A DNA stretch of 64,000 bases from Thinopyrum elongatum (lineage: Eukaryota; Streptophyta; Magnoliopsida; Poales; Poaceae): the NCBI GenBank assembly GCA_011799875.1, contig CM022298.1, positions 197,956,076 to 198,020,075 on the forward strand, read 5' to 3'. Position numbers and translations under genes: made by a program. Below, one piece after another: positions 10,187 to 21,899 of the stretch. How positions within the stretch are numbered: the stretch's first letter is position 1; the number at the start of each line of letters is the position of its first letter. The notes beneath the pieces are model-generated. The model saw nothing but the letters and a program-made list of their open reading frames with translations, searched no databases and was not told where the DNA came from.

Positions 10187-12470
10187 ATGAAGAATCTGAA
10201 GGATGCTAAGACTAAGATTTTTCCCTCTAAGACGAGGGGAGGTAAGGAACTGCCATCTAGCTCTGCTTTAGATTCACCTTCTGTTATAAGTAAACTTGCA
10301 ACACCACCACATGCTATTAATCCTGATATGTCACAAGTTGTTGATGATGCTACTTCTGCTATGAATGATACTTATGATGATGCTAGTACCTTGCTTGATG
10401 ATGATGATGTGCCACTAGGTGAATTTCTTGATGAACAAATTGCTAGAGTAAGACAACATGATGTTGTTAAAACTGATGATGAGCTTGAAACTGAAAATCT
10501 TGAAACAAGCTGCCTTACAGGAAATATTTAACTTTATGCAAATTGAAGAAGAGAGTCTCCCACAAGCTTGGGGGAGGCTTTGCCAATTAATTAATGCTTT
10601 GCCTGATCATCCTCTTAAGAAAAATGAAATACTTGATATCTTCTATAATGGACTAACCGATGCTTCTAGGGACTTCCTAGATAGTTGTGCTGGTTGTGTT
10701 TTCAGGGAATGAACTATTGGGCAAGCTGAAGAATTATTGAATAACATATTGAAAAATTATGATGATTGGACTCTTCCCGAACCACCGCCTAAACCCACTC
10801 CGAAGAAGAGGGGTATATTATATCTCAGTCCTGAAGATATGCAAGAGGCAAAGAAATCTATGAAGGAAAAAGGTATTAAAGCTGAGGATGTCAAAAATTT
10901 ACCTCCTATGGAAGAAATACATGGGCTTGATAAACCACCACCACCTAAGGTGGTAGAGGTAAATTCTCTAATGAAATTCAATGATAAGTATAATCCTCAC
11001 AATATGCATCCTAGCCAATGCCTTTATGAGTTTGAAAATTACATTAGAAAACAAGATCACTTGAATGCAAATGTTATGAAACAATTGAAATACAATTCTG
11101 ATATGATTGCTCACTTGAGTGACTTGTTATTTAGAATCTCAAATGATGTTAGAGGTGTGGGAAAGCATGCTTCTATGGTTCAAACTCAACTAGAACAAGT
11201 TGCTAAATCTCAAAGAGAGTTGCTAGATGAAATGAATAATAGCATACATGACTTTGCTGTTAGAGTAGCAACTCGGGGAGGCAAAATGACTCAGGAACCA
11301 CTTTATGCTGAGGGACACCCAAAAATAATTGAACAAGAATCTCAAAGAGCTAAAACTTATGCACATAGTCCTTCTAAAAAGAAAAAGAGGAAGAAAAATG
11401 ATAGGACTTTGCAAGCCTCTACTGAACCTGAAGTAGAAAAACCTCCTGATAATGATAATGAAGTTTCTATCTCTGATGCTGAAACTCAGTCTGGTAATGA
11501 ACACTCACCTTCTGATAATGAAAAAGATAATGATGAGGTTCATGAGGACACTCAAACAAATAATAAAGAACCAGACAATGATGTTGAGATAGAACCTCCA
11601 GTTGATCTTGATAACCCACAACCCAAGAATAAAAGATATGATAAAAGAGACTTTATTGCTAGAAAACACGGTAAGGAAAGAGAACCGTGGGTTCAAAAAC
11701 CTATGCCCTTTCCACCTAAGTCAACTAAAAAGAAAGATGATGAAGAATTTGAACGCTTTGCTGAAATGCTGAGGCCAGTCTTTTTGCGCACTCGCTTGAC
11801 TGATATCTTAAAAATGCCTCCTTATGCAAAATACATGAAAGACATCATCACCAATAAGAGAAAAATATCGAAAGCTGAAATCTCCACCATGCTTGCTAAT
11901 TATACTTTTAAAGATGGAGTACCTAAAAAACTTGGAGATCCGGGAATACCAACTATACCTTGCTCTATCAAAAGAAATTATGTGAAAACTGCTTTATGTG
12001 ATTTGGGAGCTGGTGTTAGTGTTATGCCTTTATCTTTATATAAAAGACTTGATTTGAATAAACTCACACCTACTGAAATATCTTTGCAAATGGTTGATAA
12101 ATCAACTGCCATACCTATCGGTATTTGTGAGGATGTGCCCGTTGTTGTTGCTAATGTTACTATTTTGACTGACTTTGTTATACTTAAGATGCCCGAGGAC
12201 GACAACATGTCGATTATCCTTGGTAGACCCTACTTGAATACTGCAGGGGCTGTTATTGATTGCAATAAAAGCAAGGTCACTTTTCATATCAATGGTAATG
12301 AGCATACTGTGCACTTTCCGAAGAAACAATTCCAAGTGAATGGTATTAATGTTATTGAAAAATCTCCGACGATCACTATTGGAAGTTTTCAACTACCTCT
12401 ACCTACTGTCAAAAAGAAATATGAAATGCTTATTGTTGGGGACAAGCATATCCCTGTTGAGGTAACTTAG
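10187..12470 (+). pseudogene. gag-pro: Element B gag-protease gene with a 497 bp deletion and a nonsense codon
   Basis: This is homologous to the gag-pro of element A. The first 105 codons match, then the sequence jumps from the GAAACA equivalent to 1973-1978 in A to that at 2470-2475. This removes 497 bp, including most of the gag core, and shifts the frame, so the first frame stops at 10531. The downstream frame is open to 12470 apart from TGA at 10710-10712, where A has CGA. The protease domain with CDLGAG and ILGRP motifs survives near the C-terminus. B keeps about ten extra residues (YDKRDFIARK region, near 11635-11668) that A lacks. Confidence 0.88.
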
Positions 12471-12695
12471 TGATTTACGAAAGTTCTTCGGTTTCATGCT
12501 AATTGAAAGTGGTTGTTAATAAGACTTGATCAACCTTATTAATAGATCATTTTTGAGAGGTATGAAGTTGATGAATTTAGTAAGCACTACCTTCTGTCCT
12601 TACTCTTTGTTTTCTGTTTTTAGTAGTTAAATAAAATAAAATGCCATATTTTGTCTGTTTTCTGAATTTCCCGTGCAATAAAAAAATGACCCAAA

Positions 12696-13018
12696 AATAA
12701 AAGTTCTCAGAATGCTCTAAAAATTTAATACGATTTTTTTCCTGAATATTTAAGAATTTTTGGTGCAAATAATATCAGAGGGAGGTGCACCAGGTGGGCA
12801 CAACCCACCTGGGCGTGCCAGGACCCCCAGGCGCGCCCTGGTGGGTTGTGGTACCCACGTGGCCCCCCTCACTTATCTCTTCATCCCACATCACCACCTA
12901 CCTCCAGAAAAAAAATCACCATTGCTCTCTCTCTCGTGTTCTTGCTCTCAAACCCGCGGATTTCGATCTCTTTGCTCGAAGCTCCATTTCTGAAACTGTT
13001 TCGGGGGATTGTTGCTTG
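12696..13018 (+). promoter_or_regulatory. Internal LTR-like promoter module of element B
   Basis: The same module as at 4633-4976 in A. AATAAAAGTTCTC at 12696-12708 lies 79 nt before a GC-rich palindrome (12788-12862), followed by a short CT tract and a leader that ends at 13018. The splice donor here is GC rather than GT. The LTR version of the same element has the 13-mer at 8823-8835, 77 nt before its palindrome. Confidence 0.55.
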
Positions 13019-13258
13019 GCATGTGACTCCTCTATTTGTCCAATTACTTTTTGCTTTAGTGGTTTATATTTTGAATAATTAGCTACTCTTGGTGCTGCTG
13101 TAGATGAGCTTGCATGTTGAATTCTTAGAGTTCTAATTAGTTTGAATGCTTGCTATGGCCTCTATGTATCCTTATGAGTAGTTGCTATCAATTTTGTGAA
13201 GTTTTGTTGAGAAAATTTTGTGGACTAAAAATTTCAGAATTTTGTTCATAGGAAAAAG

Positions 13259-14254
13259 ATGAATATCTTTAGGAAGTTTGCTTCCAAGAAGAACTCCAAG
13301 GGAGTGATTGGGGAGTCGTCTGACAGTGATCTCCATACCCGGAGGTTGGCGGAAGTTCGTCCGTGCGAATGGCCGCATACCCCGTTCATGGAAGGGGCCG
13401 GAATCCTTCAAGAGTTTGTGCAATATGCTGCTAATGCCGGCCTCACCGACTTCATCGCAGCTGAATGTGAACAGTATCATCTCCTCACGAACACCTTTGT
13501 TCAAAGTTTTAATTTCCTTCCTAGGAATAATCCTCCTGAGGTGCAGTTTAATTTATACGCTGAGCCCCATCACATACTGCTTACTGAGTTCTGTGAAATA
13601 TGCTTGCTTCCTCCTGGTGGTGGTTTGGTAGAGCCTAGGCCTACGGAGTTTGAGGGTTTCTATCGTACTCTGACAGTGGGTGATGAGAGAGGGGTGTCGA
13701 GTATCACTGCCACTGGCTTGCATTTTCCTGCTGTTCATTATTTCACTCTTTTCATTGCAAAATGCTTGCTTGCTAGAGAGAAGGTGGGTGCACTAAGTGC
13801 CCCAGACCTTGCTGTTTTACGTCGTGCACTTGAGGGCGATAACACTTATAGCTTGGGAGCTATTGTGGCACGCCGCCTTCACATTAATAAATCCAAGGGT
13901 AAAATACATGGTGGTATTTACGCTACTCGTTTGGCAGCTCGCTTTAATGTTGAGATACGCCTGCATGATTATCCTTTGCCCAAGGTTTACCTAGATCGCG
14001 CGACCATGGAACACCACCAGTTTATTGCTACCGATTACCCTAACATCCCTATTCCATATAACCTGGTTTTCAGTGTGAGAACTCGTGATATTATTCCATT
14101 GCCTGCACCTGCTTTGTTTGATCCTGTTGCCAGGGGCGGATACAGGATTATGCCTGCGGATATCATCGCCTATCGGGACAACCAGGCAGCAGCAGAGGAG
14201 GAGCCTCAGCAGTGGGATCCTTGGGTGCCCGCTCCTCAGCAGTTCAACTACTGA
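13259..14254 (+). CDS. Element B ORF2, retrotransposon protein of unknown function
   Basis: This intact frame of 331 codons starts at the ATG just after a pyrimidine-rich acceptor region. It is clearly homologous to ORF2 of element A: the same length class and the same ordered motifs (FVQYAANAGL, HFPAVHYFTLF, SLGAIVARRL, GGIYATRL, PAPALFD). The N-terminus is basic, and the C-terminus is rich in Gln, Pro and Trp and diverges from A. No enzymatic motif or membrane segment is evident. It remains open although the gag-pro of the same copy is broken. Its function is not recognised; Athila ORF1-like or env-position proteins are possibilities only. Confidence 0.72.
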   Translation: MNIFRKFASKKNSKGVIGESSDSDLHTRRLAEVRPCEWPHTPFMEGAGILQEFVQYAANAGLTDFIAAECEQYHLLTNTFVQSFNFLPRNNPPEVQFNLYAEPHHILLTEFCEICLLPPGGGLVEPRPTEFEGFYRTLTVGDERGVSSITATGLHFPAVHYFTLFIAKCLLAREKVGALSAPDLAVLRRALEGDNTYSLGAIVARRLHINKSKGKIHGGIYATRLAARFNVEIRLHDYPLPKVYLDRATMEHHQFIATDYPNIPIPYNLVFSVRTRDIIPLPAPALFDPVARGGYRIMPADIIAYRDNQAAAEEEPQQWDPWVPAPQQFNY

Positions 14255-14281
14255 CTGATTACCAAGTTAGGCCAAAAGCCT

Positions 14282-14295
14282 AAGCTTGGGGGAGT
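14282..14295 (+). other. Internal polypurine-tract copy after ORF2, element B
   Basis: AAGCTTGGGGGAGT, 28 nt downstream of the ORF2 stop, is identical in sequence and spacing to the copy in element A. Confidence 0.6.
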
Positions 14296-15508
14296 ACGTA
14301 TTTCCACCGACATTACATTCATGTTCACACATTTCATTCCAGTTGTCAGTGTCCACACTTTTTCATTGTACCATTCATGTTAAATTTATTTTCTCGCTTT
14401 CTTCTTGTGTGTTTGAAAAAACTTTGAGAAAAGCCAAAAATATTTCCTGCTTCTTCTTTTTGATTTTTATTTCTAGAGTAGTTAGCTGTAGCACTAAAAA
14501 GAAAACCCAAAAAGATTTCCTTGTTCTTCTTTTGCTTGTTGGGAGCTTTCCCGTGTAAATAGTTTTTCTCGTTTTTGCTTTTCCCTTCTATTTGCTTGTT
14601 CAAGAAAACCAAAAACTCCAAAAAAATTCAGTGTGTTTCTCTGAATTTCTTTTCTTTTTATTCGAGTCGTACCGAGGAGAAGACCACGATGAAAATGTTG
14701 AGTGGCTCTCATTTGCATTATTGTTGATCTAACAAAGAGCCCATATTACCTTGTCTTCTCCTGTTGAAAAAAAATGTTTGCAGATTCCAGCTTAGTCCAC
14801 GGCACTCTTGCACTGTTATTATTTTCACATCGTTCGGTCGTGCAAGTGAAAGGCAATAATGACGATATTTGATGAACTGGCCGTGGCAGAGAGAAACGGG
14901 TATGAACTCGACTTGTTCTATTTTTGTAAATATGTTTAACCTAGTATCCATGATTCAGCCCATTATGATTAAACATGTTTGCAATGACAATTAGAGATTA
15001 TAGTTCCTCATGCCATGCATAAGTAGCTAGGGGTGGATAATGATTTATCTTAGATATCAACATTGCGTTAAAATGACTGTGATGTAGTATGATGATATGG
15101 TATCCTCCTCTGAATGTTTGAGTGGCTTGACTTGGCACATGTTCATGCATGTAGTTGAATCAAAACCAACATAGCCTCTATGATATTTATGTTCATGGTG
15201 TTCATATCCTACTCATGCTAGTGTCCAATGTTACTTATGCATAATGCATGTTCATGACCGTTATTGCTCTCTAGCTAGCCGCTTCTCAACCTATTTGCTA
15301 GCCTTCGCCTGTACTAAGTGGGAATTCTGCTTGTACAACAAAAACCTTGAACCCAAGTTATTCCAAATGAGTCCACCATATCTACCTATATGCGGTATTA
15401 CCTTGCCGTCCTAAGCAAATTTGCATGTGCCATCTCTAAAAAACTTCAAATAAATATCCTTTTTGTGTGCCTGGATCGTTCATGGAATGACATGAGGTAG
15501 TCAGTATC
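14296..15508 (+). other. Element B 3' UTR, first part
   Basis: Non-coding sequence collinear with the 3' UTR of element A. It ends with the target site GTATC (15504-15508) of Copia element C. I see no gene. Confidence 0.75.
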
Positions 15509-16985
15509 TGAAAGTGTGTTATATCGACTAGAGGGGGGTGAATAGGCGATTTTTATGAATTCGTCGCTGAGGAAATACTACTTGAGGAATTTCCTAAGCA
15601 ACGAACTACAAGTAGCAGAATAAGTACTCAGGTACATGGATAACAAAGCAGTAGCATAGTCATCATGATGAGATGAAACAAAACAGAGCACAGGTAGCGT
15701 GTAAACAGGATAAGCAGGCTGAAGCCAAAGTGACTGAAGAAATAGGAATGAGGAAATTGAGAAAGTCTTCAGTCAAAGTCTTCAAATAGTAACGATCAAG
15801 TACACAACAAGTATGCGAGGAAATGAAAGGGTTGAGGAAATAGAACCAGTAGCTTGGTGAAGACAGTGATTTGGTAGACCAGTTCCAACTACTGTGATAG
15901 TTGTACGTCTGGTTGGAGCGGCTAGCTATTTAAACCTAAGGACACACAGTCCTCACCGTATTCTCCTTGAGCTAAGGTCACACAGACCTCACCCAATCAC
16001 TCGTGGTAAGTCTTCACAGGTGACTTCCAAACCTTCACAGACTTGGTCACTCAGCGATCCACAATTCCTCTTGGATGCTCTAGACCATGACGCCTAACCG
16101 TCCGGAGGATGCACAGTCCTCAAAGGTAACAAGCGTCGGTTCCACACAGGAACAATTTCTTCAGTGATGCTCAATCACTTTGGGTTTTAGGTGTTGGGTT
16201 TGGGTTTTTCCTCACTTGGTGATTTTCGCTCAAAGTCCTCGAAGGATGGGATGCTCTAAATGACAAGTGTCAGTTTCTCTCGGAGCAGCCAAACAGCTAG
16301 TGGTTGTAGGGGCGGCTATTTATAGCCGGGGAGCAGCCCGACATGATAAAACATAAATGCCCTTCAATGATATGACCGTTAGGTGGGTAGGATATTTTGG
16401 ACAGCTGGCGCATAGCACAGCAACGGTCGGAAATTTGAGCTCTCAAATTCCTCAGGGCTGTCATGTTCCTCACTTGTAGGCAATCCGCACTGGCGAATTC
16501 CTAACTCCTCAGTCAGAACAAATTCCTTAGAGAACAGAAGAACTTCATCTCTGTCACTGAAGAACTTGACTGAACTGTATGAGATTTCCAATGGCTTCAC
16601 TTGAAAGGATTGGTAGGTGTAGGATTTGAGTTGAGCGTCACTTGGAAACTTTTCCTTAGTTTTACCTCGACCCCGTTTAACAGTACGGTGTTTCCTATGA
16701 CTCAAGAAAGGGAAAACAAAACTACGAAAACAAAAGTCTTCACGCTTCATAATCCTCGCATCAATATCAAGTCTTCAAGGTCACACCAATTTCCTCATTT
16801 TCAAAGTCTTCAAGAAAACCAAAGTCTTCAACTGAAGACATTCATTTTTAGGGGTCGACTTTCTTCGTAAATATCAAACTCCTCATTGACTTATAGAACC
16901 TATGTACACTCACAAACACATTAGTCCCTTAACCTATAAGTCTTCAATACACCAAAATCACTAAGGGGCACTAGATGCACTTACA
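15509..16985 (-). repeat. Element C 3' LTR
   Basis: This LTR of about 1.48 kb is on the left because the element is inverted. It is nearly identical to 28749-30241. A TATA box (TATAAATA on the - strand) lies at 16317-16324 in the context GGCTATAAATA. Confidence 0.92.
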
Positions 16986-17453
16986 ATCTCCCCCTTTTTG
17001 GTGATTGATGACAAATAGGTTAAGTTTTCAACGGGGATAAAACATATGAAGTGTAAATACTGATATTGAGGAATTTGATTGCAAGATATAGAGGAACTCC
17101 CCCTAAAGATGTGCATATTGAGGATTTTGCTTTGGATTGCAAATGCACATTGTAGAGTAATATCATGGAGATCTCCCCCTATATCTTGTAATTCATACAC
17201 GCATTTAACATATAATATGAAGAATTTGAAATGCATGATGAAATATGGTGTCTGAGGAAATTCAGCATGCGTGCATTAAGGTACTTGAGGAAATAAGCAT
17301 GCAGAAAGCAGTTCAAAAGTATCAGACCACAATAGGACTTAAGTTTACAACTCATCAGATCAAACACCTCAGAAGAGCAAGAGTTGTAACTTAACAGAAA
17401 AAAATAGCCCATATATAAGACCCACTTGAAGACTAACTCAAATTTCTCCCCCT
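16986..17453 (-). other. Element C polypurine tract and three upstream copies
   Basis: On the - strand AGGGGGAG occurs next to the 3' LTR (16988-16995) and again at 17097-17104, 17173-17180 and 17446-17453. Multiple polypurine tracts before the 3' LTR are a known feature of Sireviruses. The stretch has no coding frame of note. Confidence 0.65.
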
Positions 17454-17512
17454 TTGTCATCGAATGACCAAAAGGGACGAAAAATGAGGACTAACGCCCC
17501 TGAAGAATTTCA

Positions 17513-20500
17513 TCATGATGTCGATGGAGGAGCGCCATCGTTGTTGGGGTCGTCCGTTGAGGTAGGGCCTGCCGTAGTGTTGTTCAAATCTTCAGCTTCA
17601 TCCGTCTCGCGCAATGAAGAATATGAACTGGCAACAAGCTGAGGAAGTTTGACCTTCTTGAATTTCTTCGAAGGTGGCTGAGACCAGTCAAAGTCCTGTT
17701 GAAAGCCCATCTCCTTGAGATCTTCAGCACTATAAAGATTCGACAGAATAGCCCAAGTGCGGTCAAAGACTTCATGCAAGTAGTAGTGATTCTTCTTCAC
17801 AGTATTTTGAGTGGCTGTCATGTTCTGAAGAATTGCACCAAACTGACGCTTGACCCACTTGTGATTTCGATCAACTTTCTGATGAAGACTGAGGAGAAGT
17901 TCACGATCAGTCATCACACGCGGAGCTGTTGCTTGAGGATTTTGCTTTGAAGCTTTGGTGACAGAATCTTGTGTTGCAGAGTCATCATTGGTGGAATAGG
18001 ATGCAGCTTTGTGAAACTGTCCATCCAATGGACGAGTGCCTTCATCTATAATAGCAGCCTTGCCCTTCTCATCAGCTGAGGAAATAGTCTGCTTGAGGAC
18101 TTCAATAGGTGGCAAATAGCTGAGATGATTCTGAAAGTCAGCCTGATAATGAATTGAAGACCTTGATCTAATGAATTTCATGATCCAGGGAGCGTAAGGC
18201 TTCAACTCAAAAGGTGACAGAGCAGCATTGGCCAAAGTCCTCATGAAGAAATCATGGTAGTTAATGGGAATGCCATGTATCATGTTGAACAGCAGGTTCT
18301 TCATGATGCCAACAATCTCTTCTTCATCAGAGTTGTGGCCCTTGATTGGACTGAGGGTTTTGGTCAATATGCGATATATCATCCTTGGCACATAGAGCAA
18401 TTCCTTCACAAGGAAGGTGGTCCTTGGAGCTTGGCCAGCCTTCAAAGGCTTCATCAGCACTTGCATCAGATGATTTGAGAGTTCAGGTTCCTCATAGATG
18501 AGCCTAGCACTGTCAGTGGGAGGACTGACTGGGACGGCATGAAGCAATTCAGAGGCCGGTGCTTTGTAATGAGTATTTTCGGTCATCCAGTCTAGCACCC
18601 ATGAATTCACATCTTCAACATTTCCAGTGATATGAAGTGTGGCGTAGAATTGAAGAATGAGTTCTTCATTCCAGTCGCAGATGTCAGTGCAGAAGTTAAG
18701 CAGCCCAACGTCATGAAGAACACTGAGGACTGGATGGAAGCAAGGAAGCGACTCCATATCCACATGAGGAATTTGCTCGTGGTCAAATACCTTGTTCTTA
18801 CCAAACAGGAGGAAAGAGTAATAGTTCATTTGACTTGCTGTCCAGAAGCGCTTGCGTCGCAGTCTTGCAGAGTCATAGGGATTGTAATCCGTGAAGAAAT
18901 GATGCTCAGCAAAGAAATCATCAGCGTTGAATTTCTGCTTCTTGGTATGAGGATTTTGTGGCTTGGGCTGAAGATTAACAGTTGAAGTCTTCACAGCCGC
19001 TTGGCGCACAACCTCTGGAGCCACAGACTAAGGAATTTCCATAGCAATTTCATCAGTAGCAGTCTTCGACTCCATTTCTTTAGCATTAGTAGTTGGAACT
19101 TCTTCTGGAATAGAATGAAGTGAAGATTGATGTCCTTCAGAGCCCGTATGAATTTCTTCAGTCTACACAGGGGACTGAGGAATTTGTTGTAGAGGAGTGG
19201 TCAATGGAGAATTTGGATGATGTCTTTCCCAATAATCATCATTGAGAACTGGTGTAGTAGACCCAATGTCCACATCCTCATCTTTTTCATCAATTTCTTC
19301 AACGCCTGCCTCTTCAGCTGTGAACTGAGGCACGGGCGATGATACCAGTGGGGTTGAAGGGATATCATTCACTTCAATTTCTTCATCCAACTGCTCTGAA
19401 GTAGCAGCAGAAGGATTCACTTCATCCCTGTCATCTAGAATGACATATTCCTCACCAAAGGGAACAATTTCCTTTGATGGCATGCTTGAGATAGGAACAA
19501 CATCAATGGGGTTGGTGTACGAGCTTTGCAAAGTCTTCACTTTCTTGGGAGCTCAAGACTCTGCAGTTTCTGATGCTTTCCTTTTCTTCACAGCTGCCTT
19601 TTCTGCAGCTTTGGTCTTCTTCACTTCTGATGCAGAAGGAAGGTGGATATCTTTCATCTGTGATGACTTTGCAGGAGGAGCAGATGAAAGTGGTGCAGTT
19701 TCTTCAGGCACAACTGATGCAGTTGCCCTGGCTTGTTCAGATTCTTCAGGCGCAGCTTCATATGCTTCAGCTGACCTGAGTTGTTCTTCACGCGCAACAT
19801 TGGAGGTTGCCCTGGCATTTTCTTCAGGAGCTGGAATTTCTTCAACAGCCCTGGAACTTTCAGTTTCTTTAACAGACTGATTTTCATCAGCTGTGCTAGC
19901 ATTCTCTTTAGTAGGCTGAGCAGGTGCATCAGCCTGAAGAATTTGTTGTTGCGATGGAGCTGCAACATTTGGGTTGAACCCCTTGGCCATTCTGACAGAT
20001 CTGACTTTGGCACCTAGCCAATCTGCACGATATGCATCAAATTCATCGCTGAGACCTTTGATCTCCTTTTGCAGATTCACAAGTTCTTCAGGAGTCATCT
20101 TCACATCATTCTTCTTCAGAAAGTGCTCCTTCTTGTATTGAGCTTTCTTGACTTGCCTGGCCTTCTCAAATTTCCATTTTTCTTCGGCTATGAAGGCCGT
20201 CAACATGTGGCTCTGGCCAGGAGTGAGGTTCAATTCAGGCAAAGGAGTATTTGGATCCTTGTGCCATAGATCGATGAAATCAAGGATCCTTTTAGGATCC
20301 AGCATGAGTGGCACAACACTGCCTTTGGCTCTAGCGGCCTTTTCTTGCCTGTCTTTGATGATCTCAACAAGTTCTTCATCATCAGCTTCATCGTCATCAG
20401 ACGGAACTTGGAAGGCAACTTACTTCTTGTGAGGACTTGGCCTTGGGCCTCGTCCAGCAGTGGCCTTTTTCTTCAGCAAGATTGGACCAGTTGAAGACTG

Positions 20501-21292
20501 TGGCAGAGCTGAGGAACTTGCAGATGCTCCTGAGGCAATAGAGATTCCTGTAGTCCGTTGGCACATGGCAAGATGCACAGGTGCTGAGGACTTTGTAGCC
20601 GAAGTTGAAGACTTTGTGGCAGCTGAGGGAATTGGAGCTGCCCTCGATGTGGTTGCCTGAGGAATTGGCTGTGAGGGCTTTGCAATTAGCCGTGAGGGCA
20701 TAGCAGTTGAGGAACTCGGCTTCACAGCAGATTTCTTCGGCAAAGCCTTCTTGGGCTTGCTAGCAGAGGCCTCAACAGCAGTAGCAGTAGAGTCTTCATT
20801 GAATTTCTTCACTGCTTCCTTTGCTACTTTAGCCAACTTGGCTTAGCGCTTAGCCCATTCTCTGGGAAATTCCTCACCGCGCCTGATACTTGAGGGATCA
20901 GCTTCTTGGCCTGGTGCCAATGGAGGTCTTGGACATGGAGGGTTAACGGCGAATTTCTTCATGTACTTGGGAGTAACATAACGATATTCCCTCCATTCCT
21001 TGGCCCATCTTCTCTCAATTCTCTGTATGCGCACTTTGCGCTGAGTCTTGGTCTCTTTGCCATGAGTTGCTTCATCAGGAGTGCAATATTCATCATAGAT
21101 GTCTTCAGGGATCTCAAAAGCAGTGTTTGTTTCAGGCCTCTTTCCTCCCTTCTGAGGTCTTTTACCATCAGCCATTTTCTTCACTTGAGGATTTTGAACA
21201 ATTGATGTTTCTGAGGAAGTGTGCAACTTATCTTCGAGGAACGCTGCAAATGAGTTAAGTTGATGAGAACCTACTGATTCAGCAACAGACAT
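17513..21292 (-). pseudogene. Element C third ORF (env-position ORF), five in-frame stops
   Basis: One reading frame runs from ATG 21292 to the stop at 17513-17515, 1,259 codons, broken only by stops at 20843-20845, 20420-20422, 19553-19555, 19163-19165 and 19028-19030. No frameshift is seen. ATG 21292 is preferred because it follows a CATAG acceptor, although the frame is open to 21373. The product is highly charged and rich in Ala, Glu, Ser and Lys in the first two thirds (low-complexity AEKAAVKKRK-type segments), with a more folded-looking C-terminal third. I see no signal peptide or clear membrane anchor, so calling it an envelope protein rests only on its place after pol, as in Sireviruses. 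Most stops can be reached from Gln or Arg codons by C-to-T. Confidence 0.75.
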
Positions 21293-21299
21293 TTTGTAC

Positions 21300-21624
21300 C
21301 TATGAGCAGAGTATAGGTGCGAAGAATTTGGAGAGGTCATATGCGTTCTTAGAAATTTTTCAAAAGAAATCAAGTTTGAGGAATTTGACCAGGGGAGTCT
21401 TGAGGAATTTCACTAAGCGTTCTTGACTTAGGTTCCAGAGTTGTATAGATTAGAAAATCCACACAATTGAGGAATCTTGAAGAAAAACATTGCTTAGAGA
21501 AACAAATCAAGATACAGAAGCATTCGGGAGTTTATGGAATGGGAAGTTGAAGAATAAACACCTTTTGAAGATTTTGTGAAATCATCAGAATCAAAGTAGG
21601 GCAGTAAAATCAGATTTTATTTAC
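21300..21624 (-). other. Predicted intron before the third ORF of element C
   Basis: On the - strand a CCAGG|GTAAAT donor at 21624 and a CATAG acceptor at 21301-21300 bracket this AT-rich stretch. The ATG follows 8 nt later. Splicing is inferred only. Confidence 0.4.
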
Positions 21625-21899
21625 CCTGGACGAAGAACACGACGAACTGATGTGGAAGTGGAGAAGTTCATCCGTTCAGATCTCCCACGCCCTAACTTGG
21701 CGGTGAGAGACAGCTACGGCGGCGACGGAGTGAAGATTTCCGCGGCCGGCGCGAGTACGACGGCGACGAGGTCGAGACAGTGAAGCTCTTCCTCACCGGC
21801 GACGATGGAGAGTAACGGCGGTGCCAGGTCTGAGAGCTCGAGCGAGTTGGTGGTCGAGCGGAGTAAATGAAGACAGAGGAAGGGAGGGGGGTATTTATA
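21625..21899 (-). promoter_or_regulatory. Internal TATA promoter and CpG-rich leader of element C
   Basis: On the - strand, TATAAATA at 21892-21899 stands in the context GGCTATAAATAC, close to the LTR context GGCTATAAATAG (16317-16324 and 29573-29580). A GC-rich leader with many CpGs (about 21680-21850) follows, then a splice donor. It lies between pol and the third ORF and is best read as the promoter of that ORF. Confidence 0.55.

Noticed and set aside
17513..21292. True envelope glycoprotein in element C
   Set aside because: I see no signal peptide, cleavage site or membrane anchor. Position after pol alone does not justify the name.
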